DNA from: Chthoniobacterales bacterium
Lineage (GTDB): Bacteria > Verrucomicrobiota > Verrucomicrobiia > Chthoniobacterales > JACTMZ01
Direction of reading: 5' to 3'
Assembly: GCA_018883245.1 (NCBI GenBank)
Contig: VEQL01000001.1
Coordinates: 1-64,000 of the forward strand
Length of the DNA: 64,000 nt
The translations under genes were made by a program, and so were the position numbers. Under the pieces are notes generated by a model, which saw nothing but the letters and a program-made list of their open reading frames with translations, did no database searches and was not told the DNA's origin. Below, in pieces: positions 30,557-40,506 of the stretch. The stretch's first letter is position 1; each line of letters starts with the position of its first letter.

Positions 30557-33500
30557 CTACTGGTTCGTGAAAGTAACGCGGTAGAAATTATTCGTGCCCG
30601 GGGTGATGGGAACGGTAAATTCTTTGCGGTGGTAGTAGGCGGGCAGCGGGATGTTGAGCTGGTTGGTCGCGTTCGTCACCGTGGCACTGTAGTTCGTCCA
30701 CGGACCGGTCGAGAGATTGGTTGTGTTTTGCACCGAGTAGTTGGTGCCGGCGTTGGTGAGTCCGACGTAGCTGATGTTCGATCCGGAGATGTTGATGAGA
30801 TACGGCGTGGGGTTGGTCGGGTTGCCTCCGAACGCGTATTCGTCATAGTTGTCATAACCATCCCCGTCGGGATCGGCCGTGGTGTTGGTGTTCGACCCGG
30901 AAAGCGCCCAAGCGCCGACCCAGTTGCTGTAAGTCAAATAGGACGACGGTGTGGCGCCAAAATTGAAGGTGATCGTGTTGATGTTAGTCGCCGGCATGCT
31001 GTTGTAGGGGGAATTGCTGCTCAGCACATTCACGGCATAGACGGTGGCAGTCATGGTGCCGCTGCCGTTGGTCGGTGTGCCGACGATGGAGGCCTGCACA
31101 TCGGTGCCTTCCGGATTGAGATCCACGCTCAATGCGAGGCCCGCCGGCAAGCCCGTCGCTTCCCAATAGGACGGCGTGTTGGAGTAATAAAGGGCGTTGC
31201 TGAAGTAGAGCGCGTTGGTGGCGTTGAAAGTCGTGGTGCCGTAAGGAACGGGCGCGTTGGTGTTGGTGCTGGAGTTCGGATAGGGAGCGTTTTTACCGCT
31301 GACCACCAACTCCAGAACAAAGTTTGTGTCGTTCGTTTGCCCGACAAAATTGTAAGCTGTGATAGATGAAGTCTGCGCGTAGACCTTCGTGAACGTCGAG
31401 GACATCAAAAGGGGGCACTGGTCAACCATCCGTCCGACGATATAGCCCTGCCACGAGTTACTCACCACACCAGGCGTGTTGTTAGTGGTGACCCAGCGGT
31501 TTATGAGGTGCAACCCGCGGGGAAGGTTTGTCGAGTAGTAGCCGCTGGAACCGACTGCGGGATCGGTCATGGATTGCTGCCAATTCAGCACAGTCAACTG
31601 CATTGTATCCAGATCCTGCCAATTCGCATTCGTCGTGAACAAATGTCCCAACCCGATACCCGAGAAGTTATACCCTCCCCCCCCTTGGGGGACTTGCCAG
31701 AAGCCTGCGGGGGCGGGCAATACCGTAAAAACGTCCGTGCTCCCGACGCCACTGAGGATGCCTTCGCCGTTGGTGACTGCCACAAGGATCGCGCCGGTAG
31801 AAGCCCCCGATGGGACGACCGCGGCCAAGGCATTTGAGTCAACCTGACCGAGATTATTCGTGTAGGGCCAAGTGTATTGCGCTTCGACCCAGTAGCCGAC
31901 CGGAGAATTATAAACTGACGAGGAAAAATAGACCGCGTTGAAATTCTGCAAAGCAGGTCCTTCGGCCTGCGGCTTGACGAAGTTGGCCCCCAAAATTTTA
32001 ACTTTTGTTCCCGGGCCGCCTGCGACGGGATCGAAGCCGAGCACCGTCGGCCCGGGTTGGGTGCCATTGACGAAAATGGGTATCTCGTTGACGGTCACGT
32101 CCAGCTCTCCCGTGTTGTTGGTGCCGTAGGTCATCACGCCGATGCTGGCGATGGGGGCAGCCCCGTTCGGACCCATGCCGCTGTAGTTCACAACCGAGAC
32201 TGCGCCGCCCGCAGCCGGCGCGACATACGATTGCGGAATCAGATGGCCGGAAAGTGTCAACGTTCCGTCTTGATTGGTCGTGGCGATCACGCCGTAGGGC
32301 AACGCGCTGAGCCAGACGCCACCACCGTTGGTATTGGTCGTGGTGATCGTGATCTCGGGGATCGGCACGTTGGTCAAACCGCCTCCACTTTGGGGCGTCG
32401 AAGTGTTGGTCAACACAATCATGTTGTTCTGCCAGAAAGCCGGCGAAGTGCCCGAGCCGTTGGCGGTGGGGACAAAACCGAAGGGAAGTTGGTTGGTCGG
32501 AACAATCTGACCTCCTGCATTGGTGTTGGTCATGACCACGAGGTTGCCGCCTTGATTCGAATAAACCAGACCAACGGGAAGGTTGGTATTGAAGGAGACC
32601 GACGAGATCCCAGGACGCGATGCGCCCGCGGGGGGCGCGGAGACGGCATTGGTGAGATGGATTTCGAGCCAGACATTGGTGCTGCTGTGGGCTTGATAGA
32701 GCGGGACGCCTGGCGTGTAAGCGGCGTAAAGCATGCGGTCGCTGATCGGGTGACTATAGAGGGTGGGACTGAGCAGGAAGATCTGGTTGCCCCACGCAGA
32801 GTAACAACCGTCGTCATTGGTCCTGTTGGCGCGGTAAAGGCCGTTGGTCTGATCCCACCACTGCGTGGAGTTCATCCGGCCGATGAGGACGTTGGGCGAA
32901 CCGCTGTTGCTGTTGTTTGTGATTTTGCCGTCCGAGTTGTATTGCCAGCCGTTGGTCCAACCGTTGACCGGGCTTTGCACAAAGCCGCCGGCGAATCCGA
33001 AAGCGATTTCGTTGAGGAAGCGGTCGAGCACACTGGGGTAAAAGTGTTCGCTTCCCAATGCCGCAACATTGGTGATCCAGTTGTTGGCCGCACCTCCGGA
33101 CCAGAAGCTGACGTAACCCTGATTGCTGCTGCCAATGAAGCTTGCGGGCGCACTGTAGATGTATCCGGAGAAGACCGCATTCTGCGGGTTGCCGGAGTCG
33201 GGCGTGTATTGGATGGTCCAACCGAGACTCGCGGGAAAGTTCGTTATCGGCGTCGCACCGCTGGTGTAAGCACCGTAGTTGCTGTAGACCCCGACGGAAA
33301 CATTCGTCAGCACCGGAACGGGAGTGACGTAATTAGTATTGGCGTAGGATGAAACGGCTTGGGCATTGGTGTTCGGCTGGAAGGTCAAATCCGCATTCCA
33401 GACAAAGAAGTAGCCACCGGGCACGGGATCGCCGACCTCGGCATGAATTTTCGTCATGCCCCACGGCGTTCCGTCGGGGGCGTTCGCATTGTTCGTGGTG

Positions 33501-34336
33501 TTGTAAGCCACTTGGCTGACGTATCGGGAAAGTGATGGCGCGCTGAAGCCGGGCCATCCTTGGAGAAAATTGACCGTGCCCGAGGCACCGGGCCCCAAAT
33601 AGGCACCCATGGGCATCATCAAGCCGGGAGCCGCCGCGCTGCTCGGGCCGACCAAGCGCAACGTGTTGTTGTTCGTGGCGGACCCGAACCAGTTGACTCC
33701 CGGGGTCATGCGAAGATTCGTCAGGACCGTGGGAAGAATGGCGCCGTTGGTCGCCCCCGCGGGACCCTGCAGTATGACGGGCGACGTTGTATTCGAGCGC
33801 ACCACCGCATACGTCGGAACGGATAGTTCGTTGATGGCCGTCACGTCCACGGTGTCGAACCCGCTGCCGAAGTAGGCGTATTCCACCTGGACGAATGGCG
33901 CCATGCCCCACTGATTGGTGGACGGGCCGACCGGCGAGGGATTGCCGCCCTTGTTGGCGCCGGTGCTGTATTGCTGGTTGGTCAGCCCAACCCAAAAAGA
34001 ACCGCTTTTAGTGTATTGCACATAAAGACGACGGTAGGTGCCTGTGGAATCAGTCACAGGTGTGAGATTGGTCAGGGAAACCGACGTTCCGTTCGGCACC
34101 GACGTCGCTATGCCATTCGAAGTATAAACATTGAATTGTGCGGCGTCCGTCGGGTCGGTCCCGGTGACGAGCAACTGGACATTGTCATCGCCGTTCCCGG
34201 TGTTGTTGTAAAAACGAACCTCAAGCGGGTCGTAGGACGGCGTCTGCGCCTGCGTTGTGCGGGGAAGACCGGAAAGAATGACAGAAACCGACAGAGCAAA
34301 ATAAAGCGGCGCGAAGAAGGTGCGTTTTTTGATCAT
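30557..34336 (-). CDS. Giant secreted protein, paralog of the neighbour, with IPT/TIG and cadherin-like domains
   Basis: The 1259-residue product starts at ATG 34334-34336 (MIKKRTFFAPLYFALSVSVI, signal peptide ending TQA). The N-terminal half (LEVRFYNNTGNGDDNVQ, PFVQVEYAYFGSGFDTVDV, INELSVPTY) parallels the GH64/thaumatin-like pattern of the neighbour. Around residues 760-870 lies an IPT/TIG-type domain (GFDPVAGGPGTKVKILGANF). A putative Ig part with GLPAGLALS follows. The C-terminal part has DPDGDGYDNYDEYAFGGNP and ends FYRVTFTNQ. A C7 tract at 31678-31684 (minus-strand G7) lies in the coding region. 30363-30556 contains only a small hairpin (CCGGCGA/TCGCCGG at 30430-30445). Substrate unknown; a laminarin-like glucan is a guess from fold. 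Confidence 0.65.
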   Translation of the reverse strand: MIKKRTFFAPLYFALSVSVILSGLPRTTQAQTPSYDPLEVRFYNNTGNGDDNVQLLVTGTDPTDAAQFNVYTSNGIATSVPNGTSVSLTNLTPVTDSTGTYRRLYVQYTKSGSFWVGLTNQQYSTGANKGGNPSPVGPSTNQWGMAPFVQVEYAYFGSGFDTVDVTAINELSVPTYAVVRSNTTSPVILQGPAGATNGAILPTVLTNLRMTPGVNWFGSATNNNTLRLVGPSSAAAPGLMMPMGAYLGPGASGTVNFLQGWPGFSAPSLSRYVSQVAYNTTNNANAPDGTPWGMTKIHAEVGDPVPGGYFFVWNADLTFQPNTNAQAVSSYANTNYVTPVPVLTNVSVGVYSNYGAYTSGATPITNFPASLGWTIQYTPDSGNPQNAVFSGYIYSAPASFIGSSNQGYVSFWSGGAANNWITNVAALGSEHFYPSVLDRFLNEIAFGFAGGFVQSPVNGWTNGWQYNSDGKITNNSNSGSPNVLIGRMNSTQWWDQTNGLYRANRTNDDGCYSAWGNQIFLLSPTLYSHPISDRMLYAAYTPGVPLYQAHSSTNVWLEIHLTNAVSAPPAGASRPGISSVSFNTNLPVGLVYSNQGGNLVVMTNTNAGGQIVPTNQLPFGFVPTANGSGTSPAFWQNNMIVLTNTSTPQSGGGLTNVPIPEITITTTNTNGGGVWLSALPYGVIATTNQDGTLTLSGHLIPQSYVAPAAGGAVSVVNYSGMGPNGAAPIASIGVMTYGTNNTGELDVTVNEIPIFVNGTQPGPTVLGFDPVAGGPGTKVKILGANFVKPQAEGPALQNFNAVYFSSSVYNSPVGYWVEAQYTWPYTNNLGQVDSNALAAVVPSGASTGAILVAVTNGEGILSGVGSTDVFTVLPAPAGFWQVPQGGGGYNFSGIGLGHLFTTNANWQDLDTMQLTVLNWQQSMTDPAVGSSGYYSTNLPRGLHLINRWVTTNNTPGVVSNSWQGYIVGRMVDQCPLLMSSTFTKVYAQTSSITAYNFVGQTNDTNFVLELVVSGKNAPYPNSSTNTNAPVPYGTTTFNATNALYFSNALYYSNTPSYWEATGLPAGLALSVDLNPEGTDVQASIVGTPTNGSGTMTATVYAVNVLSSNSPYNSMPATNINTITFNFGATPSSYLTYSNWVGAWALSGSNTNTTADPDGDGYDNYDEYAFGGNPTNPTPYLINISGSNISYVGLTNAGTNYSVQNTTNLSTGPWTNYSATVTNATNQLNIPLPAYYHRKEFTVPITPGTNNFYRVTFTNQ

Positions 34337-34468
34337 GGGGTGTTCCGCCTGAAGGGAGACAAGACACCTGTTCGGAGCCAATAGCAAGGGGTTAATAACA
34401 AACTTGGTGAGGTGCTTCCGCCCTTGCTGCCTTGGCAGGCGATCACACCGCACGTAAGCTCCCAAGCC

Positions 34469-34843
34469 ATGAACATGCCACGCATCATCTTTGTCTTTGC
34501 CGTCATCTTTGTCCTCTTGGGAATTGGGGCCTATCTGGTCACCGGGGCGCAGTCTTGGACCGCGCTTATACCAACGATTTTCGGGCTCCTGCTGGCTTTG
34601 GCCGGCGGATTTTCGCTCAAGAGCCTGAAACACGGCGGTCACGTTGCGGCATTGCTTGGAGTAATAGGGTTCCTCGGGACGGCCAAAAGCCTGATCAAAC
34701 TTCCGGCACTTTTTTCTGGCGCTCCGCTCGACCGCCCGGCTGCGGTCGCCACGCAGGCAGTGATGGCGGTGCTGTGCATCGTGTTCATCGCGCTTTGTGT
34801 GAAGTCGTTCATTGACGCGCGGCGCGGAAAGAAAGCCTGGTGA
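34469..34843 (+). CDS. Small four-helix membrane protein
   Basis: The 124-residue protein starts at ATG 34469 (MNMPRIIFVFAVIFVLLGIG) and has four hydrophobic segments with short loops, the second after AYLVTGAQSWTALIPTIFG. A basic C-terminus (DARRGKKAW) suggests an inside end. I do not recognise a family name; such proteins are conserved but uncharacterised. It overlaps the alr start (TGATG), so translation is coupled and the two genes form an operon. Confidence 0.7.
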   Translation: MNMPRIIFVFAVIFVLLGIGAYLVTGAQSWTALIPTIFGLLLALAGGFSLKSLKHGGHVAALLGVIGFLGTAKSLIKLPALFSGAPLDRPAAVATQAVMAVLCIVFIALCVKSFIDARRGKKAW

Positions 34844-35949
34844 TGTCCGCACACCGCTGTTGGGCGGAAATCGACCACGACGCGCTGCGCCACAACACGC
34901 AGGCTCTCCGGCGCACAATCGGCGGGAAATCAGGCATCATTGCGGTGGTCAAGGCCGATGGCTACGGTCACGGCGGACCCGCGGTGGCAAAAACTTTGGC
35001 GCCGCATGTCGAGCAATTCGGCGTAGCCACGCTGGACGAGGCACGGGCCGTCCGCGCTGCCGTGCCGGAGAAAGATATTCTGCTTTTGAGTCCGTGCCTG
35101 CCCGCCGAACGCGAAGAGGTTGTGAAGGTAGGATTCATTCCCGTCGTTTCGAGCACGGCCGAGGCCAAAGCTTACGCACGTCTCGCTCAAGGGAAACCCG
35201 TGCGGATTCATCTTTGCATCGACACCGGCATGGGACGCATCGGCGTGTGGCAGGATGAGGCCATAAAAACCGCGCGGGAAATCGCCGCGATCCCCGGCAT
35301 CGAAGTGGAAAGCGTCTCGACGCATTTGCCCGCGGCGGACAGCGATCCGGATTTCACCTCGGCCGAGCTGGAAGCATGGAACAGAATTGTCGCGCAGCTA
35401 CGTCCGATTTTGCCGTGCGCGAAATTTCACGCACTGAACAGCGCAGCCTCGCTCGAGCGCCCGCAATACGCCGCTGACCGCGTGCGTCCGGGCCTTGCGC
35501 TCTATGGCATTTCTCCCCTCCCCGCGTTCGAAAAGCTGCTCAAACCGGTCATGACTCTGAAAACGCGCATCACGCTGGTGCGCGATTTCGGGCCGGGACG
35601 CGGGATCAGCTATGGACGCGATTTCATCACGCCGAAGCCCATGCGCGTCGCCACGCTGGCTATAGGCTACGCGGACGGCTATCCGCGACAAACCTCCAAC
35701 AAGAGCGCGCAGGTGCTCGTGCGCGGCCGGCGTTGTCCGACCCTCGGTCGAATCACCATGGACCAATTGATGGTCGATGTCACAGACCTGCCGCGCGATA
35801 TCGCACCCGGTGAGGAAGTCGTTCTGTTCGGCAAGCAAGACGGCGGCGAGATCGCGGTCAAGGAAGTTGCGTCATGGTCTGAAACCATCACCTGGGATAT
35901 CTTCACACGCCTCGGACGCCGCGTGCAGTTGGTGCATCTGGAAGTCTGA
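34843..35949 (+). CDS. alr: Alanine racemase
   Basis: The 368-residue PLP enzyme makes D-alanine for peptidoglycan. The PLP Lys is K37 in VVKADGYGHG. The second base is likely the Tyr in ISYGRDF. Other marks are HLCIDTGMGRIGV, RPGLALYGISP, TLAIGYADGYPR and GRITMDQLMVDVTDL. Length and motifs are complete. The ATG at 34843 overlaps the stop of the membrane-protein gene by one base, and a GTG directly in front is less likely. Convergent with cstA. Confidence 0.97.
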   Translation: MSAHRCWAEIDHDALRHNTQALRRTIGGKSGIIAVVKADGYGHGGPAVAKTLAPHVEQFGVATLDEARAVRAAVPEKDILLLSPCLPAEREEVVKVGFIPVVSSTAEAKAYARLAQGKPVRIHLCIDTGMGRIGVWQDEAIKTAREIAAIPGIEVESVSTHLPAADSDPDFTSAELEAWNRIVAQLRPILPCAKFHALNSAASLERPQYAADRVRPGLALYGISPLPAFEKLLKPVMTLKTRITLVRDFGPGRGISYGRDFITPKPMRVATLAIGYADGYPRQTSNKSAQVLVRGRRCPTLGRITMDQLMVDVTDLPRDIAPGEEVVLFGKQDGGEIAVKEVASWSETITWDIFTRLGRRVQLVHLEV

Positions 35950-35959
35950 GCAAAGAGGC

Positions 35960-38011
35960 TCAGGCCGCCGGCAGCGCGACAGCCGGGTCCTCCCGCAGGG
36001 GAATGACGCGGTTCCGCGCGAGGATCAGCCACCATACGCGCGCGGAAGAGAGAACAATCAGCAGAACCAAGACCAGAAACACCGACGTGACCGCGGCGTT
36101 CACGTTGTTGTTCATCAGCAGGTGCTCCCAAGTGGCGAGTTGATCCGACGTGCCGCCCGCGGCGATTTTGCCGCGCAACTCCGCTGCAGCACTGAGAAAT
36201 CCGAGGCGCGGATCCGCGGCAAAAATTTTCTGCCAGCCCGCGGTCATGGTGACAGCCAAGACCCAAGCCATGGGAACGAGCGGGACCCACGCGTAACGCG
36301 CACGTCCCATTTTGAGGAGCACCGTGACACCGAGCGAAAACGCGATGACGGCAAGAAGCTGGTTGGCGATGCCGAAAATCGGCCAGAGCGAGTTGATGCC
36401 GCCGAGGGGATCGATGACGCCCTGGTAGAGAAACCATCCCCACGCGGTGACGAAGGCAATGCTGGCCAGCCAATTTCCGGCTGCGGACTCGGTGTCCCCG
36501 AGCGGTTTCCACACGTGCCCGAGCAGATCCTGCACGAGGAACCGGCCGACACGCGTCCCGGCGTCGATCGTCGTGAGGATAAAGAGGGCCTCGAACATGA
36601 TGGCGAAGTGATACCAGATGGCGATGGCTGTGGGGTTGTTCGTGAGCTTGGAAAACATTTGCGCCATGCCGACGGCGAATGTCGGCGCGCCGCCGGTGCG
36701 TCCGATCATCGACTTCTCGCCGACGCTGGCAGCCAGCCCGGACATTTCCTGTTCAGTGACCGGGAATCCGAGGGCCGTGACTTTTTCCACCACAGCCGCG
36801 GGCTCTCCCTTCATGTTGATGGCGAAATATTCGCCGGGGTTCATCGTGCAGGCCGCGATGAGCGCCATCACCGCGACAAGCATTTCGGTGATCATGGATC
36901 CGTAGCCGACGAAGCGTATGTCGGCCTCGCGCGCGAGGATCTTCGGCGTGGTGCCGGATGAAATGATTGCGTGGAAACCCGAGATCGCTCCGCAGGCGAT
37001 CGTCACGAAGCAGAACGGGAACACGGGACCGGCGAAAACGGGGCCGCTGCCGTCGATGAATCGCGTGAGCGCGGGCATCTGGAGCACCGGCATGATGAAG
37101 ACGATGGCCACCGCGAGAAAACCGACCGCACCGATTTTCAGAAAAGAGCTGAGGTAATCGCGCGGGGCGAGAAGAAGCCAGACGGGCAGGACCGAGGCGA
37201 GAAGACCATAGCCCATAATGAGCCACGCGAGCGTGGTCTCCTTGCAGAAAAACCACTGCTCGAGCGCGGTGCCCTGGATCCAATGGCCGCCCAAGACGGA
37301 GAGGAACAATCCGGCCACGCCGAAGATACTGATGGCTTTCATTCCCGCCGTATTCGTCTTCATCCCCCATCCCATGACCATGGCCAGCGGTATGGTAGCG
37401 GCGATGGTGAAGAGTCCCCACGAGCTTTCAGCCAGGGCCTTGACCACCACGAGGGCAAGCACGGCTAGGAGAATAATCATGATCGCGAGAATGCTCACGA
37501 GGGCCACCCCGCCGGCGAAAGATCCGATCTCGTCGCGCACCATGCGCGCGAGGGATTTTCCCCCGCGTCGCGTCGAGCAGAACATGACGATGCAATCATG
37601 CACCGCACCGCCCAAGGTCGCACCGACAAGAATCCAAAGCAGACCAGGCAGATAGCCGAACTGCGCGGCCAGCACCGGGCCGACCAGCGGGCCCGGTCCG
37701 GCGATCGCGGCGAAATGGTGGCCGAAAACAACCCAGCGGTTTGTCGGGACATAATCACGGTTGTCGTTGCGGAGGACAGCCGGCGTGGCGCGCGCGTCAT
37801 CAAGCGTGAGGACCTTGGCCATAAGCCAGGCGGAATGAAACCTCCACGAGAGGGCGAAGACGCAGAGCGAAGCGATGACGATCCATAGCGCGCTGATGTG
37901 CTCCCCGCGCGCAGTGGAAACAACCGCGAGCGCACCCGCGCCGGCAGCGAACACGGCGAACCAGCCGAGCAGTGCAGGCAGCGACAGGCGACGCGACGTG
38001 GGGTCAGTCAT
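35960..38011 (-). CDS. cstA: CstA-family peptide/pyruvate transporter
   Basis: The 683-residue membrane protein begins at ATG 38009-38011 (MTDPTSRRLSLPALLGWF) and has about 15 membrane segments. Conserved CstA stretches include NRWVVFGHHFAAIAGPGPLVGP, GGAVHDCIVMFCSTRRGGKS, GSGPVFAGPVFPFCFVTIACG, FHAIISSGTTPKI and FEALFILTTIDAGTR. Members import peptides or pyruvate when carbon runs low. It is the last gene of a minus-strand run that contains the complete liv-type ABC transporter, 38 bases after livF. This would let the two systems be induced together. The C-terminal 100 residues are the usual extra part. Confidence 0.92.
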   Translation of the reverse strand: MTDPTSRRLSLPALLGWFAVFAAGAGALAVVSTARGEHISALWIVIASLCVFALSWRFHSAWLMAKVLTLDDARATPAVLRNDNRDYVPTNRWVVFGHHFAAIAGPGPLVGPVLAAQFGYLPGLLWILVGATLGGAVHDCIVMFCSTRRGGKSLARMVRDEIGSFAGGVALVSILAIMIILLAVLALVVVKALAESSWGLFTIAATIPLAMVMGWGMKTNTAGMKAISIFGVAGLFLSVLGGHWIQGTALEQWFFCKETTLAWLIMGYGLLASVLPVWLLLAPRDYLSSFLKIGAVGFLAVAIVFIMPVLQMPALTRFIDGSGPVFAGPVFPFCFVTIACGAISGFHAIISSGTTPKILAREADIRFVGYGSMITEMLVAVMALIAACTMNPGEYFAINMKGEPAAVVEKVTALGFPVTEQEMSGLAASVGEKSMIGRTGGAPTFAVGMAQMFSKLTNNPTAIAIWYHFAIMFEALFILTTIDAGTRVGRFLVQDLLGHVWKPLGDTESAAGNWLASIAFVTAWGWFLYQGVIDPLGGINSLWPIFGIANQLLAVIAFSLGVTVLLKMGRARYAWVPLVPMAWVLAVTMTAGWQKIFAADPRLGFLSAAAELRGKIAAGGTSDQLATWEHLLMNNNVNAAVTSVFLVLVLLIVLSSARVWWLILARNRVIPLREDPAVALPAA

Positions 38012-38049
38012 GGTGCAAACGCATTGCGTAATGCAGCGCGCAGATGCCG

Positions 38050-38766
38050 TCAACCTGCGCCAAGGTAGGCTTCGCGCACCCGCGGGTTGTCGAGAAGTTC
38101 GGACGCGGGACCTTCAAGAACGAGGCTTCCTGTTTCGAGCAGGCAGGCACGGTGCGCGAGGCGCAGCGCCATGTTGGCGTTTTGTTCGACGAGCAGGATC
38201 GTGACCCCGTCGTCGTTCAGTTGCCGTAGCACGGCAAAAATTTCCTGCACGAGTTTCGGCGCAAGGCCCATCGAGGGCTCGTCGAGGAGGAGGACGTTCG
38301 CATCGCTCATCAGCGCGCGGGCCATGGCGAGCATCTGTTGCTCGCCGCCGCTGAGCGTCCCGGCCATTTGCGAGAGCCTTTCGCGAAGGCGCGGGAAAAT
38401 GTGAAGGACTTTTTCCAGATCGCGGTTGCGCGCGGCTTTGTCGCGACGCACCCATGCGCCGAGCTGCAGGTTTTCCATCACCGTGAGGCCGCCGAAAATC
38501 CCGCGCCCCTCGGGAACATGGGCCATGCCGAGGCGGACAATGCGGTCGGCTGTCAGGTCGCCGATATCGCGACCGCCGAGGTGCACGGAACCCTCGTAAG
38601 GCAGCAAACCCGAAAGCGCGCGCAGGGTCGTCGTCTTGCCCGCGCCGTTGGCGCCGACGAGGGCGAGGATTTCACCGCGCATGAGCGTGAAGCCGATACC
38701 TTTCACGGCGCGGATATCGCCGTAGCGGACCACCAAGTCTCTTACCTCAAGCGCCGCTTCACCCAT
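38050..38766 (-). CDS. livF: Branched-chain amino-acid ABC transporter ATP-binding protein LivF
   Basis: The 238-residue ATPase has Walker A GANGAGKTT, the signature LSGGEQQMLAMARALM, Walker B LLLDEPSMGL, and the LivF-typical AHVPEGRGIFGGLTVMENL. It pairs with LivG to drive the LivHM pore. It overlaps livG by eight bases. It is in the conserved order J-H-M-G-F. Confidence 0.95.
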   Translation of the reverse strand: MGEAALEVRDLVVRYGDIRAVKGIGFTLMRGEILALVGANGAGKTTTLRALSGLLPYEGSVHLGGRDIGDLTADRIVRLGMAHVPEGRGIFGGLTVMENLQLGAWVRRDKAARNRDLEKVLHIFPRLRERLSQMAGTLSGGEQQMLAMARALMSDANVLLLDEPSMGLAPKLVQEIFAVLRQLNDDGVTILLVEQNANMALRLAHRACLLETGSLVLEGPASELLDNPRVREAYLGAG

Positions 38767-39535
38767 GGGTGTCCTCCTGTCCGAGGTATGCTTCGATCAC
38801 CTTGGGGTCGCGGCGCACCTCTTCCGCCGTTCCCTCGGCGATGGTCGCGCCGAAATCCAACACGGTGATGCGGTCGCAGAAGCTCATGACCAGCTGCATG
38901 TGGTGTTCGATGAGGAGCATTGTCACCGAGAAATGATCTCTCAGCCACCCGAGGAACTCGACGAGCTTGAGCGTTTCGGCGGAATTCATTCCGGCGGCGG
39001 GCTCGTCGAGGAGCAACAGCGCGGGGTTCAGGGCCATGGCGCGGGCGATCTCCAGCCTGCGCTGCGATCCGTAGGGAAGGTCGCCGGCCCGCTCCCGCGA
39101 AACATCGCCCAGCCCGAATTTTTCCAGCATGTCCTCGCATCGCGCGATCGTCTTCTTTTCGGCGCGGCGCGCCGACGGCAGCTGGATCATGGCCCCGGGC
39201 CACGAGTAGCGCGCATGCGCGTCGTGCGCGATGCGGACGTTGTCGAGGACGGTGAGGTCGCGGAACAGGCGGATGTTCTGGAACGTCCGGGCGATGCCGC
39301 CGCGCGCGATGGCCGAGGGACGCCTGCCGGCGATGGATTCCCCGCGGAAAAGAATGTCACCCTCGGTCGGAGCGTAAATGCCGGTCACGACATTGAACGC
39401 CGTGGTTTTGCCCGCGCCGTTCGGACCGATGATCCCGTGGGCATGACCCTGTTCGACATCGACCGAGAAATCCGACAGGGCAACAAGGCCGCCGAACCGC
39501 ATGGTCACGCGACGCACTTCGAGCAACGCGCTCAT
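38759..39535 (-). CDS. livG: Branched-chain amino-acid ABC transporter ATP-binding protein LivG
   Basis: The 258-residue protein starts at ATG 39533-39535, overlapping the livM stop. It has GPNGAGKTTAFNVVTGIY, the LivG-specific ARTFQNIRLFRDLTVLDNV, the signature region LPYGSQRRLEIARAMA (degenerate LSGGQ as in most LivG) and Walker B LLLLDEPAAGMN. The sequence DDHF-type H-loop is IEHHMQLVM. It forms the ATPase dimer with LivF. Confidence 0.95.
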   Translation of the reverse strand: MSALLEVRRVTMRFGGLVALSDFSVDVEQGHAHGIIGPNGAGKTTAFNVVTGIYAPTEGDILFRGESIAGRRPSAIARGGIARTFQNIRLFRDLTVLDNVRIAHDAHARYSWPGAMIQLPSARRAEKKTIARCEDMLEKFGLGDVSRERAGDLPYGSQRRLEIARAMALNPALLLLDEPAAGMNSAETLKLVEFLGWLRDHFSVTMLLIEHHMQLVMSFCDRITVLDFGATIAEGTAEEVRRDPKVIEAYLGQEDTHG

Positions 39536-40506
39536 TTGCCGTCCTCCTTGCGTTTGAATTCGCGCCGCGGGACAAACCACGCGAATTCACGCATGCCCAT
39601 GATTCCGCGGGGGCGGAAAATCATGAGCAGCACGAGGATAAGGGGCAAGATGACCATGCGCCACGTCCCGAGCGGCTGGAGCAACTGGGCGAGGATCGTG
39701 AAGACCGTGGCGCCGAGGATGGAGCCTGCCAGCGAGCCGACGCCGCCGAGATACACCATGACGAGAATCTCGGTCGACTTGACGATGTCGAACACCGAGG
39801 GGTTGATGAACTGTAGCTGGTGGGCGAAGAGCGCGCCAGCCACGCCGCCGAAGAAGGAGGAGACAACGAAAGCAGCCAGCTTTGCTTTCCGCGTGTCCAC
39901 GCCCATCGCGTTGGCGGCGATTTCGTCCTCGCGCACCGCGACAATACCGCGGCCGAAGCGCGAATAAACGAGATTGCGGATCGTCCAGAGCGTGACGACA
40001 ACCCACAGCGCCGTCCAAAGCAGCGTGGTGTGGCTGCCGATGCCGAGGAATCCGCGCGGCCCGCCCACATACGGGATATTTTCCAAACCCGACTTGACGA
40101 TCATGAGGAAGGCGAGCGTGATGATCGCCAGGTAATCGCCGCGGGTTTTGAACGAAAGCAGGCCGAGAAGGAATCCGACCGCACCAGCCAGCAGTCCTCC
40201 GGCGCAAACGGCGACAGGGAACATCCAGAGCGGGTCGCCCCACTCCAGCCATTTGACCGAGACACAGGCCGAGAGATAAGCACCCAGCGCCATGAAGCCT
40301 GCATGACCGACCGAGAATTCGCCCATCCAGCCGTTCACGAGGTTGAGGCTCACGCAGAGGATGATGTTGATACCGAGGGTGACGAGAACGAAGCGGACGT
40401 AGTCATCGACCAGTCCGAATCTCTCGACGGCAAAGCACGCGGCCAGGCAGACCCCGAGAAGGGCGAGGAGCACGCCGCGCGGCGGGGGTTGTCGCAGCCA
40501 GCGCAT
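39532..40506 (-). CDS. livM: Branched-chain amino-acid ABC transporter permease LivM
   Basis: The 324-residue permease has about nine membrane segments. It contains LVNGWMGEFSVGHAGFMALGAY and the EAA-like loop RGIVAVREDEIAANAMGVD that meets the ATPase, then VYLGGVGSLAGSILGA. The start ATG 40504-40506 overlaps the livH stop by one base. It forms the translocation pore with LivH. Confidence 0.95.
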   Translation of the reverse strand: MRWLRQPPPRGVLLALLGVCLAACFAVERFGLVDDYVRFVLVTLGINIILCVSLNLVNGWMGEFSVGHAGFMALGAYLSACVSVKWLEWGDPLWMFPVAVCAGGLLAGAVGFLLGLLSFKTRGDYLAIITLAFLMIVKSGLENIPYVGGPRGFLGIGSHTTLLWTALWVVVTLWTIRNLVYSRFGRGIVAVREDEIAANAMGVDTRKAKLAAFVVSSFFGGVAGALFAHQLQFINPSVFDIVKSTEILVMVYLGGVGSLAGSILGATVFTILAQLLQPLGTWRMVILPLILVLLMIFRPRGIMGMREFAWFVPRREFKRKEDGK

